From Novosphingobium clariflavum (GTDB taxonomy: Bacteria > Pseudomonadota > Alphaproteobacteria > Sphingomonadales > Sphingomonadaceae), in NCBI RefSeq assembly GCF_026420865.1, contig NZ_JAPCWC010000011.1:62001-126000 (forward strand): DNA of 64,000 nt. The letters are read 5' to 3'. Within the stretch, counting starts at the first letter, position 1. The number at the start of each line of letters is the position of its first letter. Under the pieces are notes generated by a model. That model had not been told where the DNA came from. It did no database searches and saw only the letters and a program-made list of their open reading frames with translations. The position numbers and the translations under genes were made by a program. This document shows, piece after piece, positions 1 through 7,917 of this stretch.

Positions 1-470
1 CCGTGGCCGGCACCCCGGTCGACCAGTGCACGGCGCGCCGCCTCTCCGCCCAGTTCGTGCTGGCGCCGCAGGATGCACCGCTCCTGATCGGCACGGTCGC
101 CGACAACCTGCGACTGGCCCGCCCAGGCGTGAGCGAGGTGGAAATGTGGGCCGCGCTGGAAGTGGTCCAGCTCAAGGACCGCATCGCACGCAGTGAACAC
201 GGCCTTGCCACCCCCATTGGCGAGGCAGGCGGAATCCTGTCAGGCGGCGAACGCAAACGCCTGTCGCTCGCGCGCGCGCTGCTGGCAAATCGCCCCTGGC
301 TGCTGCTGGACGAACCCACCGAAGGGCTTGACGGGCAGACGGAAGCGGCGCTGGTAACTGCCCTGTCCACTTGGCTGGCACAGTCGGATACGGGCCTCGT
401 CCTCGTTTCGCACCGCCCTGCACCACTTGTCCTGTGCGATTCGCGGATCGACGTTCGCGCACTCAGCTAG
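1..470 (+). CDS. cydC: CydC-like ABC exporter, C-terminal ATPase part (5' end outside window)
   Basis: This is the C-terminal 155 residues or so of an ABC transporter nucleotide-binding domain; the frame is open at the window edge. A Q-loop-like segment (QFVLAPQDAPL), the ABC signature (LSGGERKRLSLARAL), Walker B (WLLLDEPTEGLDG) and the switch histidine (VLVSHRP) are visible in order. The long exporter-type D-loop region and the compact C terminus fit CydC, half of the CydDC heterodimer that exports thiols to the periplasm for cytochrome bd assembly, but the membrane domain that would prove this is not in the window. Another exporter of the same class remains possible. The gene converges on the ArsR/peroxiredoxin pair, with 28 bp between the ends. 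Confidence 0.65.
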   Translation, partial: VAGTPVDQCTARRLSAQFVLAPQDAPLLIGTVADNLRLARPGVSEVEMWAALEVVQLKDRIARSEHGLATPIGEAGGILSGGERKRLSLARALLANRPWLLLDEPTEGLDGQTEAALVTALSTWLAQSDTGLVLVSHRPAPLVLCDSRIDVRALS

Positions 471-498
471 GTCGTAAACGGGTTATCCGCCGTCCAGA

Positions 499-909
499 TC
501 ACCTCAGGACCCGCGCAAAGCCTGCCGCGCCGCCCCTCACGGTGACCGCCGTCTCGCCCGCCGCCGCCGAGTCGCCGCCACCGGCAGGAAGCGCCGGGCC
601 GGCGCCTCCCAGCCGCCCACCGAGATAGTGCGCGAGCACCTGCATGCGTTCACCATCAACGCGGTAGAACACCTGCTTGCCGGTCCGCTGGGTCACCACC
701 AGCTCCGCCTTTCGCAGCACGGCCAACTGCTGCGAGAGGCCCGGCTGGCCAATGCCCGTGACCTCCTCGATCTCCCCCACCGACAGTTCCGCTGCGCACA
801 CCGCGTCCAAAATCTGCAAACGCAGGGGATGGGCAAGCGCCCTCAGCAATTCGGCGATGTGCTCGATCGCCATTCTCTCCCCGCCAGGGGGTACGCCTTC
901 CGGCTCCAT
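499..909 (-). CDS. ArsR-family winged-helix regulator, BigR-like
   Basis: A 136-residue ArsR/SmtB protein. The helix-turn-helix core (about residues 45-71, with the segment GIGQPGLSQQLAVLR) is very close to the BigR/SqrR type that senses reactive sulfur through a pair of cysteines. Cys38 in ILDAVCAAE occupies the place of the first sensor cysteine. No second cysteine is present in the wing/C-terminal helix, so the classic disulfide switch cannot form within one chain. The C terminus is a Gly/Ala-rich tail. The gene starts 1 bp after the peroxiredoxin stop codon, so the two are almost certainly one transcript. An internal ATG at residue 13 is an alternative start. DNA binding is well supported; the ligand is unknown. 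Confidence 0.85.
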   Translation of the reverse strand: MEPEGVPPGGERMAIEHIAELLRALAHPLRLQILDAVCAAELSVGEIEEVTGIGQPGLSQQLAVLRKAELVVTQRTGKQVFYRVDGERMQVLAHYLGGRLGGAGPALPAGGGDSAAAGETAVTVRGGAAGFARVLR

Positions 910-910
910 G

Positions 911-1567
911 TCAGCCCTCCTTGCCCTGAGGGGCGTAGAACCAGGCTGCGGGCCCTGCGCTGGCCAGCGCCGCTTCCGCCGTCTCGGCGGGAACCGGCCA
1001 CAAGGCGTCTCCCGGCTGCCAGTCCGCCGGCGCCAGCCCCGCGCCCTCGCCCACGCCTTGCAGCGCGGTCAGCAGCCGCAGCATTTCCGGGATCGAACGC
1101 CCCACGGTCAGTGGATAGCTGTTGAGCGCCTGCAGCACCCCGTCCGGATCGATGAAATAGGTCATCCGAACCGTCGCGGAATCATGCGCGCCTGCCCCGA
1201 CCATGCCGAACCCCCGGGCGATCTCCATCGTCGGATCCTCGATGATGGGGAAATTGATCGCCACTCCCGTCGTGTCTCGCATGAGGCGAATCCAGGCGAG
1301 ATGCGAATAGAGGCTATCGACAGAAAGCCCGGCCAGACGACAGCCCAGCGCCTCGAATTGCGGGGCCGCACGCGCAAGCGCCAGCACTTCGCTGGTGCAG
1401 ACAGGGGTGAAGTCGGCGGGGTGGGAAAACAGGATCAGCCACTCTCCGCGATAGGCATCAAGATCGAAGGGCCCTTGCGTGCTGCGAGCCACGAAGCGCG
1501 GCATCCTTTCACCGATACGCAGCGGCTGCAAAAGCGGCTCCTGACTGTCCAAGGCGATCCTCCACAC
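911..1567 (-). CDS. Peroxiredoxin, Prx6/1-Cys-like (AhpC/TSA family)
   Basis: A 218-residue thioredoxin-fold peroxidase that reduces H2O2 or organic peroxides. The active-site motif PxxxTxxC is present (Pro50, Thr54, peroxidatic Cys57 in HPADFTPVCTSE), and the catalytic arginine lies in SATVRMTYFID. The C-terminal extension (about residues 165-218) matches the 1-cysPrx_C type found in Prx6 proteins; Cys75 is the only other cysteine and its role is unclear. The annotated start is a GTG; family members usually begin near LRIGERMPRF, so the true start may be 10-20 codons later. It is first in a two-gene operon with the ArsR regulator, which suggests redox-responsive control by its own partner. 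Confidence 0.88.
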   Translation of the reverse strand: MWRIALDSQEPLLQPLRIGERMPRFVARSTQGPFDLDAYRGEWLILFSHPADFTPVCTSEVLALARAAPQFEALGCRLAGLSVDSLYSHLAWIRLMRDTTGVAINFPIIEDPTMEIARGFGMVGAGAHDSATVRMTYFIDPDGVLQALNSYPLTVGRSIPEMLRLLTALQGVGEGAGLAPADWQPGDALWPVPAETAEAALASAGPAAWFYAPQGKEG

Positions 1568-1861
1568 GATTTACGGAACGAACGCTTACAGGATTATGCT
1601 CAATCGGAAAACGACACTTCGTGCATTCGCACGGAATTCCGCCCAGGCGCTGGAATTCATCCCGTCACTATGCCCAGTTTCGTAAATGAAAGTCGCACCA
1701 CAACGCATGATCGCCTGTGGGCCGACTGAAACTGCGAGGCGCTTTCGCCATGGTCGCGAGACGAAGACACTTTTACACAAAGTGATGCGGACCGAACATA
1801 GCCCTGCGACAGCTGCCCCTCACAAGGAAAGACGTCGCCAGTTCGCAAAGGGCTTTTCCGG
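1568..1861. other. Intergenic region upstream of the peroxiredoxin operon
   Basis: No convincing gene here. It must hold the promoter of the minus-strand peroxiredoxin-ArsR operon. On the minus strand a CATAAT hexamer about 25-30 bp before the peroxiredoxin start is a possible -10 element. A perfect palindrome, cacttttacacaaagtg (1768-1784, 6-bp arms, 5-bp centre), is a possible operator but lies 200 bp from the operon and may serve the small gene at 1862 instead. Confidence 0.4.
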
Positions 1862-2047
1862 ATGTTCCGCCTGCTCCAGACCGCCGCCGCCATCGCCGCA
1901 TCCTCTTCGCTGGCTTACGGCATCGCCCCCGGCCTCGAGCACAAGGCCGCACTCCCGCCGCCCGGCCAGCCTATCGTGGTCGGCGCGGACAAGCCGGTTT
2001 TCCTCGGGCGCATGGTGGTCACTGCCGCGACCCTGCCGAGGGAGTAA
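1862..2047 (+). CDS. Small hypothetical secreted protein
   Basis: A possible 61-residue protein with a signal-peptide-like N terminus (hydrophobic run from about residue 5 to 19, ending near SLAYG), then a Pro/Gly/Val-rich mature part. No known domain is recognisable. There is only a weak ribosome site (aaaggg about 8 bp upstream). It ends 24 bp before the left attachment-site repeat, so it would be the host gene immediately beyond the tRNA-Gly in the uninterrupted chromosome. It could be spurious. Confidence 0.4.
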   Translation: MFRLLQTAAAIAASSSLAYGIAPGLEHKAALPPPGQPIVVGADKPVFLGRMVVTAATLPRE

Positions 2048-2071
2048 AACCAGGATGTCGTGAAGGGCGGC

Positions 2072-2092
2072 TGGAGCGGGTAGAGGGAACCG
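2072..2092. repeat. Left attachment site candidate (displaced tRNA-Gly 3' end)
   Basis: The first 12 bases, tggagcgggtag, are identical to 38308-38319, and 19 of the first 21 match. On the minus strand this is the last 12 nt of the tRNA, ending in CCA. The orientation fits a displaced tRNA tail left at the far prophage border, with host DNA at lower coordinates. The recombinase frame, if joined here after excision, stays open for 14 further codons past the last shared valine codon and stops at 2125-2127. Confidence 0.7.
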
Positions 2093-2170
2093 GCCTTTAT
2101 CGTAACTGGCTCCGAGCGCGCGTCTGACGCGCTCCCACGCACCAGCAACTCAGACTACCTAGCCCCCTCG

Positions 2171-2205
2171 AAATGCCGCGCGGCCATCGGTCAGCGCGGC
2201 ATTTT
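2171..2205 (+). terminator. Rho-independent terminator, probably for the recombinase in the excised phage
   Basis: A perfect 11-bp stem (2171-2181 with 2194-2204) and a 12-nt loop, followed by T residues on the plus strand. In the integrated state no plus-strand gene of the prophage ends just before it. In the excised circle the recombinase would end at 2127 and this hairpin would lie 44 bp downstream, which gives it an obvious client. Confidence 0.75.
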
Positions 2206-2372
2206 CGCGTCTGGCGCCCGTCCATGGGAGCGGTGCCCGCAAAAACATCCCTGCGCACAGATCTGCACAGCGCCCCGGTCCTGCCGGCAGCATGTGAGGC
2301 TGACTGCAATCCAAGCGCGAAAGCCGCAGCCTACCGTGGGAACTCTGAGGGTGTAGGGTATGCGCCGCAACC

Positions 2373-2616
2373 GCCTAACATTCCTAACAATCTATGTTTT
2401 TCAAAGCGTTACGACATAATAAACCTATAATATTGATATAACGAAATTATATGAATGAAGGGTAATATCTGGGCTCCATAAAACTGTTCGTTTTCAATGA
2501 TATAAGGTTGGAAGCAGGAAAATATTATGTCCGATTAGGTCGCCGCCCTAACCTTAAAAACGGCAGATTTCCGCGCCTTTCAGAGGCAAAATCCGAGCAG
2601 GTTAGGAATGTTAGGC
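2373..2616. other. Candidate phage replication origin: AT-rich segment between inverted CCTAAC repeats
   Basis: A perfect 16-bp inverted repeat (gcctaacattcctaac at 2373-2388, its reverse complement at 2601-2616) flanks a strikingly AT-rich stretch (about 2385-2545) in an otherwise GC-rich element. Each arm is itself two tandem 9-bp units of the form CCTAACAwT, and a further ccctaacc occurs near 2550. Short iterons on both sides of an AT-rich region are the layout of origins used by primase/helicase initiators in satellites and PICI-like elements. The initiator could be the TOPRIM primase at 29642. An alternative reading is an operator/promoter region. No gene is seen in it. Confidence 0.45.
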
Positions 2617-2867
2617 CCTTGCGACAGATGGGGGGGGACCTTGCCTGCACGGCGGGGGCGGCCAAATGCACAATTTTCGTTGAAGAAGGCGAAAGCGAGG
2701 CGTGGGGGCGAGGGCGTTTGGGCGCTGGGCCGGGGCTTCCTCGCCCCGTTCGCCCTCCGTTGCGCCGTCGCGCAATATTGTTACGTTGAGGCGCGGCGAC
2801 CGGGCATGCGAAAGGGGACGAGGATCGCTCCCCGGCCCCTGCTGGGCTCCGACGCGGCGCGTGCCGG
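2617..2867. other. Non-coding stretch downstream of the D12 methylase
   Basis: No supported gene. The sequence returns to high GC and contains a run of eight G residues (about 2630-2637). It separates the candidate origin from the 3' end of the minus-strand methylase gene. Confidence 0.4.
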
Positions 2868-3680
2868 TCAGTTGGTAATGATGACCTCGCGCACGGCTTT
2901 GGCATTGCCCCCGCCGCCCACCGTGTAAGCCAGCTCCTCCTCCCGGAAGTCGAAGCCTGCGAAGATGCGGCGCACCTCGGGATGATCGTTGAGGGACAGG
3001 ATGAACCGCCCGCGCACCCCGCGCAGCTGCTCGGCCATCTGTTCGAACTGGCTGCGGTCGAACAGATCGCGGCCATAGTCGCCCTCGCTGCCGTAGTAGG
3101 GCGGGTCGAGGTAGAAGAGCGTCCCCGGCCGATCGTAGCGGGTGATGAAGTCCGACCAGGGCAAGCGCTCGATCACGACCCCGGCAAGCCGCTCATGCAC
3201 CGCCTCGATCATGGGCGCGAGCTTGGTCACATCGAACCGCGCCCCGCCATCGACGATCACGCCGAACGACTTGCCCCGCACCTTTCCGCCGAACGCCAGG
3301 CGTTGGAGATAGAGGAACCGGGCCGCGCGCTGCATGTCGGTGAGCGAGCTGGGCTCCAGAGCCAGCAGCTTCTCGAAGCCGGCGCGGCTCGTGATTTGCC
3401 AGCGCAGCATGTCGAGGAAGGCGAGATAATGGTGCTGGATCACGCGGAAGAACGTAGCCACGTCCTCCGACCAGTCGTTGATGATCTCGGCCTTGGGCTT
3501 CTGGTCGCGGCGCAGGAATACCCCGCCCATGCCCACGAACACCTCGGCATAGGTGCGATGCTCGATGGAGTTGATCAGCGAGACCAGGCGCTTTGCCAGC
3601 GCGCGCTTGCCGCCGATGTAGGGCGCGAGCGGCCGCACGGGATCCACGGGGGAAAGCGCGAGCGCGGGATTCGACAACAT
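2868..3680 (-). CDS. D12-class (Dam-like) N6-adenine DNA methyltransferase
   Basis: A 270-residue protein of the MethyltransfD12 family, which transfers methyl from SAM to adenine N6. The SAM-binding motif (PYIGGKR, residues 20-26), the FVGMGG segment (48-53) and the catalytic DPPY motif (192-195, LDPPYYGSEG) are in the order typical of Dam enzymes; length is normal. The ATG at 3680 follows AAGGAAC on the minus strand. It lies downstream of portal gene Q on the same strand, separated by two hairpins. In phages such enzymes usually protect phage DNA or mimic host methylation; the target sequence cannot be read from the sequence. No cognate nuclease is nearby. Confidence 0.9.
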   Translation of the reverse strand: MLSNPALALSPVDPVRPLAPYIGGKRALAKRLVSLINSIEHRTYAEVFVGMGGVFLRRDQKPKAEIINDWSEDVATFFRVIQHHYLAFLDMLRWQITSRAGFEKLLALEPSSLTDMQRAARFLYLQRLAFGGKVRGKSFGVIVDGGARFDVTKLAPMIEAVHERLAGVVIERLPWSDFITRYDRPGTLFYLDPPYYGSEGDYGRDLFDRSQFEQMAEQLRGVRGRFILSLNDHPEVRRIFAGFDFREEELAYTVGGGGNAKAVREVIITN

Positions 3681-3701
3681 CAATCATGTTCCTTATTTGT
3701 T

Positions 3702-3743
3702 CGCCTGCCGAGTCGGCAGGCGGGATGGTCCCGAGGCGGGACC
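3702..3743 (-). other. Two tandem hairpins between Q and the D12 methylase
   Basis: Two perfect hairpins: 3702-3722 (9-bp stem, 3-nt loop) and 3727-3743 (6-bp stem, 5-nt loop). On the minus-strand transcript they lie after Q and just before the methylase ribosome site. No U-run follows, so a standard terminator is unlikely; a processing or translation-control structure is possible. Confidence 0.4.
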
Positions 3744-3822
3744 GATCTGGATCATGACGAACATGTCTCGTCGGACTTGGGCGTTGCCGCGCCCCTGTCC
3801 CCCGCCTCTCGGCAGGGCAAAC

Positions 3823-4899
3823 TCAGCGCGTGCCGGCGGCCACCTTCTGAAAACCGTTGCCCACCTGCCGGATGATCGAGCCATCCGAGAGGACGTAATC
3901 GGCGAAGGCCAGCACCTGCACGCCGAACCAGTCGTTCATGCGCAGCATGCGCCGCGCGATCGGAACGATCTCGGTCTCGTAATAGGCATCTCGAGCATCG
4001 CTCACCTTGCCGAACCCGCTGCTGTTCGTGGGCACGATGCCGATAAGCTGCGGGGGCGTGCGGTGCGCGGCGAGCATGTCGTCGCGGCTCATGGTCTTGA
4101 TATTGGTGAACTCATCCTTTGCGGTCACGTCGGAGAGCGGCACGATCTGCACGCCGTCCTTCTTTCCGCCCGGAATGTGCATGAACAGGTTGCGGAAGTT
4201 GCCCCGACCCTTGGCGCTCTTGAGCTGTTCGGTGATCGCGTCCGCCATCTTCGTGTCGGCCAGCGGCTCGGACAGGTAGAACACGAAGCCCGCGTGCGCC
4301 CCGTTGAGGTAGTATTTCCGGCGGAATAGCGTGGCGTTCTCGTTGAGCAGGCCCGATTGCAGCGCCGACAGCCACTCCGGCATCCCGAAGATTTCCTGCG
4401 CCACATCCGGCTGCTGCAGGTGGAAGACGCGGCCGATCTGGAATTCGTGGATGTCTCCCATCGGTCCGTTCACGAACCAGTACTTGCCCGCCTCGATGCC
4501 GGGCCGCGTGTGCAGCGCCGGGGCATGATCGGCCCGCGCGAGCCCGCCCGCCATGTTTGGCACAAACTCCAGATAGCCGTTGCCCATCTGCAGGAAGTCG
4601 AGCGCGAACCGCTCGAAAGCATCGGATACCAGCCAGCGCGACGGCGTCTGCTGGGCAACCAGAATGTTCACTTTCAGCGCGATCGCGCTGCGGTGATAGG
4701 GGCTCATGTTGAAGGTCTGGGCCAGCTTGCCCATCGGCAGCGGCGGCTCGTACCAGCGGCCGTTGTGCCACATTTCGAAATACTGGCTCAGCTCGCGGCT
4801 ATCGATCACGCTCTCGGGATCGCCGAAGCGGAAGGCGGTCACGGTCGGGCTGGCCTTTGCGGCCTGATCGACTGCGACGATATCGGTGGTCTCGGTCAT
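3823..4899 (-). CDS. Q: Phage portal protein, P2 gpQ-like
   Basis: A 358-residue portal protein of the PBSX/P2 gpQ family, forming the dodecameric ring at the capsid vertex through which DNA enters and leaves. Recognisable blocks are the N-terminal YFEMWHNGRWYEPPLP, SPYHRSAIALKVN, the GNGYLEFVPN segment, and the C-terminal HRTPPQLIGIVP. Length is as in P2 (about 340-360). A good ribosome site (AGGAG) precedes the ATG. As in P2, Q is adjacent to terminase P; here both run on the minus strand and O starts the divergent plus-strand operon. Confidence 0.93.
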   Translation of the reverse strand: MTETTDIVAVDQAAKASPTVTAFRFGDPESVIDSRELSQYFEMWHNGRWYEPPLPMGKLAQTFNMSPYHRSAIALKVNILVAQQTPSRWLVSDAFERFALDFLQMGNGYLEFVPNMAGGLARADHAPALHTRPGIEAGKYWFVNGPMGDIHEFQIGRVFHLQQPDVAQEIFGMPEWLSALQSGLLNENATLFRRKYYLNGAHAGFVFYLSEPLADTKMADAITEQLKSAKGRGNFRNLFMHIPGGKKDGVQIVPLSDVTAKDEFTNIKTMSRDDMLAAHRTPPQLIGIVPTNSSGFGKVSDARDAYYETEIVPIARRMLRMNDWFGVQVLAFADYVLSDGSIIRQVGNGFQKVAAGTR

Positions 4900-4910
4900 G
4901 AAAACTCCTG

Positions 4911-6851
4911 TCAGAAGGGGACCACGCGCCCGCCGCTGCCTTCACCGGCAGTGGCAACGTCCAGCGGCTCGTTGGAAAGTGCGTTGAGCAGCGCCCATGC
5001 GACGTCGGCGTGGCCGATCTCGCCATTGCGCTTGGCGACGTAAGTGACGCCCTTTTGGCTCCCGGTCAGCGCCGGGCGGATCGCCATCAGCGCGGCCATC
5101 AGGTCCGTCCACTCGTGGTCGAACTCGATGCGCTGATTGCGGAAGATGTGCTGGCCCTTCATGACCAGCGCGGATTTGATGGCGACCGAATATTCGATCT
5201 TGCGCGCCATCGGGAACCACTTGGACACGATCTCCCACACCGCCAGACCGTGGCCGGTCGTGTCGATCGCGATGTCCGTCACGCGGTAGCGCTGGGCCAC
5301 CTTCTTGATGAATTCGGCCTGTCCCGAGAAATCGAGCCCGTTGAGCCGGTGCTTTTCCAGCACGCGGAACTTGCCCTTGCCCGCCTGTTCGGGCGGCGCG
5401 AGCACGATCAGCGCCGCATCGTCGCGGCCCTGTTTGTTCGGGTCGTACCCGATCCAGACCGGCAGATCGCCAAATGGGCGTCCGCCCGGAATCTCGATCA
5501 GCGCAGGCTTGAAGTCGCGCCACCTGTAGAAACTGTCCACGCGCGCCGGGGCGATCCGGTTGAACGGGAAGCTGCTCTCGGAATCGTCTACGTCCTCGCA
5601 CTCGTAGAGGTTGCGGAATGCCTCCTCCGAGTACTTGGCCCGCTGCATTTCCACATCGACCAGTTTGGCCAAGCCCATCTTGCAGGCATCGTGGATCGTC
5701 AGGATCTGCTGCCAGCTTCCATCGGGCATGATGGCGCCGCGCCGCAGGTTCTTCAGGCTGATGTCGAACGGCTTTTGCGCGCGGCGGTCGCGGCCTGCGT
5801 TCCACTCCTCGCCAGACCACCAGGCGTAACTCGCGTGCGTCTTGGTAGACGGCGTCGAGAAGTACGTTTCCTTGTAGATCTTGTGCGTGGTCATGCCGCT
5901 GGCCACACGGTTCAATTCCGTGAAGCCATGCACCCATGCGTATTCGTCGAAGTAGAGGTCGCCGCTCTCGCCCTGCGCCGTCGCCGAATTGGTCGAGAGG
6001 AAGTAGAACCCGACCTGATCGAGCGTGGGGCCGGTGGCGTCGCCATCCTCGTCTTCCGGGTACTGCCCGGCAAAATCGAGGGTGATGATCTTGCCCTTGA
6101 GTTCCACCCCGGTGACGCGGCGAACCCATCCCGCGATCTCGCGCCGGAACTTGAGGGCCTGCCGCTCGGACGCGGACAGGAAGATCTGGTTGCGGGGGGC
6201 TTCTTCGAGCGAAAGCTCTTCCCGGCCTACACCGGCAAGCACTGCCTCGGCCACCTTGGCGAGGGCCTCGCGGGCGAAATACCACGTTGCGCCGACCTGA
6301 CGGCTCTTTCGGATCTTGCGGGTGCGCTGGGCCCGCTGCTCCCACCATAGCTCCTGGTATTCGAAATTGCGCTTGTGGAAGTCGTCGAGAAGCGCCTGCC
6401 ACTGCTCCAGCGTCAGGAAGTTCTTGCGCTTCTCCGCGCGCTTGGCCTTGGCCTGGTCGTTGTTCCGATTGCCGACCTTGGGGTTGAGATCGCCCTCCCG
6501 TCCGGTCTCGTTGTACTTGCGGATCCGCGCCGTCCGCTCGAGCTGGCGCGTCAGGAAGTCGATGCGCTTCATGTCCCCTTCGGTCAGGGGTTCCTTGTCG
6601 AGCAGGTTGGCGACCTTCACCTCGATCCGGTCGTCGATGATGTCCACCGCCGGATGGGTTTCCCACCCATCCCGGCGCGACCAGCTCGCCAGCGTGTTGT
6701 AATTGACCCCCAGCTCCTCCTCGATCTGGGTCAGTTGCCATCCGCGCCAGAATAGCGAGCGTGCTTCCCGGCGCAGGGCACGCCCCACCTGACGGCTAAC
6801 CGTCGCGGCGTTCTTCGCGCTTTTGGCAGGGCGGGCATTGGGCATGACCAT
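4911..6851 (-). CDS. P: Terminase large (ATPase) subunit, P2 gpP-like
   Basis: The DNA-packaging motor. An N-terminal helix-turn-helix (about residues 42-65, GWQLTQIEEELGVNYNTLAS), a deviant Walker A (KSRQVGATWYFARE, about 180-195), Walker B (DLYFDEYAW, about 300) and a C-terminal RNase-H-like nuclease (starting near IGYDPNKQGRDDAAL) are visible. Length of about 646 residues is slightly above P2 gpP (590). Several in-frame starts (GTG 6866, ATG 6851, ATG 6845) are close together and none has a clear ribosome site. It is followed by Q with an 11-bp gap and is divergent from the scaffold gene. Confidence 0.93.
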   Translation of the reverse strand: MVMPNARPAKSAKNAATVSRQVGRALRREARSLFWRGWQLTQIEEELGVNYNTLASWSRRDGWETHPAVDIIDDRIEVKVANLLDKEPLTEGDMKRIDFLTRQLERTARIRKYNETGREGDLNPKVGNRNNDQAKAKRAEKRKNFLTLEQWQALLDDFHKRNFEYQELWWEQRAQRTRKIRKSRQVGATWYFAREALAKVAEAVLAGVGREELSLEEAPRNQIFLSASERQALKFRREIAGWVRRVTGVELKGKIITLDFAGQYPEDEDGDATGPTLDQVGFYFLSTNSATAQGESGDLYFDEYAWVHGFTELNRVASGMTTHKIYKETYFSTPSTKTHASYAWWSGEEWNAGRDRRAQKPFDISLKNLRRGAIMPDGSWQQILTIHDACKMGLAKLVDVEMQRAKYSEEAFRNLYECEDVDDSESSFPFNRIAPARVDSFYRWRDFKPALIEIPGGRPFGDLPVWIGYDPNKQGRDDAALIVLAPPEQAGKGKFRVLEKHRLNGLDFSGQAEFIKKVAQRYRVTDIAIDTTGHGLAVWEIVSKWFPMARKIEYSVAIKSALVMKGQHIFRNQRIEFDHEWTDLMAALMAIRPALTGSQKGVTYVAKRNGEIGHADVAWALLNALSNEPLDVATAGEGSGGRVVPF

Positions 6852-7025
6852 GCCATGCACCGGCACCGCCCCGCTCGGGCATGGGTTGCGCGGGTAGAGC
6901 GCGGCATCACCGCGCCCGCGCGTTGCGAGAAGGCAGGCGGTCGGGCTTCAAGTCCTCATCGAACGCACACCAAATCCCAGGGCGCCGTAATCGCCCAGAG
7001 CAGGACCGAACGCGGAGCCCGAACC

Positions 7026-7868
7026 ATGAAGACCAAAGCCTTCCTTCTCGCCACTTCCGGCCCGACCGTGGACGGCCGCAACATCGAGCCCAAGCTGCTC
7101 ACCGAAATGGCCGAAAGCTACAATCCGAAGACCTACGGCGCGCGGCTCAACATCGAGCATATCCGCGGTGCCACCGGGCAGGCCCCGTTCCGCGCATTCG
7201 GCGACGTGACCGAACTTTCCACGGCCGAGGTCGAGGTCGATTTCAACGGAAAGAAGGAAAAGCGCACCGGCCTCTACGGCGTGTTCGACATCAACGAGGA
7301 CGCCAAGGCGCTCAACGATGCCGGCCAGAAGGTCTATCCCTCGATCGAGATCGAGCCCAACTTCGCGGGAAAGGGCTTCGCCTACCTGATGGGCTGCGCG
7401 CTCACCGACAGCCCCGCCTCGATCGCCACCGAACGCCTGCAGTTCAACCGCCAGCTGCCCGGCACCGAGGTCTATTCGCGCGACACCGCCGCCGTCATCG
7501 AGTTCGCCGACGAAGGCGGCAGCGCCACCGCCACCGGCGACAGCTTCCTGACCAAGTTCGGCGCCATGCTCGATAGCTTCTCGGCCAAGTTCACCCCGGC
7601 GAAGACCGAGGCCACCCCGCCCAAGGAAGCCGAGCCCGCCGCACCGGCCGCGTTCGATTTCAGCCAGTTCAAGCCGCTGTTCGCCGAACTCGGCAAGTCC
7701 TTCTCGGACGAGATCGGCGCCCTGCGCACCGAACTGCGCACCGAGGTCGACGCGATCGGCGTGAAGCTGAGCAAGGTCGAGAAGGTGCAGGACGAAACCC
7801 CGTCCAAGAGCTTCACCCGCCGCCCCGCGAGTGACGGTGGCGCTGGCGATTTCGCCGGCGTCTTCTGA
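7026..7868 (+). CDS. O: Capsid scaffolding/protease protein, P2 gpO-like
   Basis: A 280-residue GpO-family protein that scaffolds procapsid assembly and, in P2, cleaves itself and the capsid protein. The conserved N-terminal half (MKTKAFLLATSGPTVDGR, then YGARLNIEHIRG, where the His-Glu region belongs to the serine protease, and CALTDSPASIATERLQFN with the catalytic-type Ser) is followed by an Ala/Pro linker and a C-terminal coiled-coil scaffold (about 215-265). The start at 7026 was chosen because the family motif begins there; the frame is open further upstream without similarity. First gene of the plus-strand head operon. Confidence 0.92.
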   Translation: MKTKAFLLATSGPTVDGRNIEPKLLTEMAESYNPKTYGARLNIEHIRGATGQAPFRAFGDVTELSTAEVEVDFNGKKEKRTGLYGVFDINEDAKALNDAGQKVYPSIEIEPNFAGKGFAYLMGCALTDSPASIATERLQFNRQLPGTEVYSRDTAAVIEFADEGGSATATGDSFLTKFGAMLDSFSAKFTPAKTEATPPKEAEPAAPAAFDFSQFKPLFAELGKSFSDEIGALRTELRTEVDAIGVKLSKVEKVQDETPSKSFTRRPASDGGAGDFAGVF

Positions 7869-7917
7869 GCCGATCCATCCACCGCCGCCCCGCATTTTTC
7901 AAACAGGACCATAGACC

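Noticed and set aside
1586..1893. Short overlapping frames upstream of the peroxiredoxin operon
   Set aside because: Several mutually overlapping frames on both strands without similarity or ribosome sites; treated as non-coding.
2072..2160. A second tRNA gene next to the left attachment site
   Set aside because: The 3' end is tRNA-like and a 7-bp hairpin at 2114-2134 resembles an anticodon arm, but no 5' strand pairs with the acceptor and the T and D arms are not formed. A displaced tRNA tail explains it better.
2508..2928. Overlapping frames of 93-106 codons next to the D12 methylase
   Set aside because: They run across the candidate origin and antisense to the methylase 3' end, with no recognisable domain or ribosome site.
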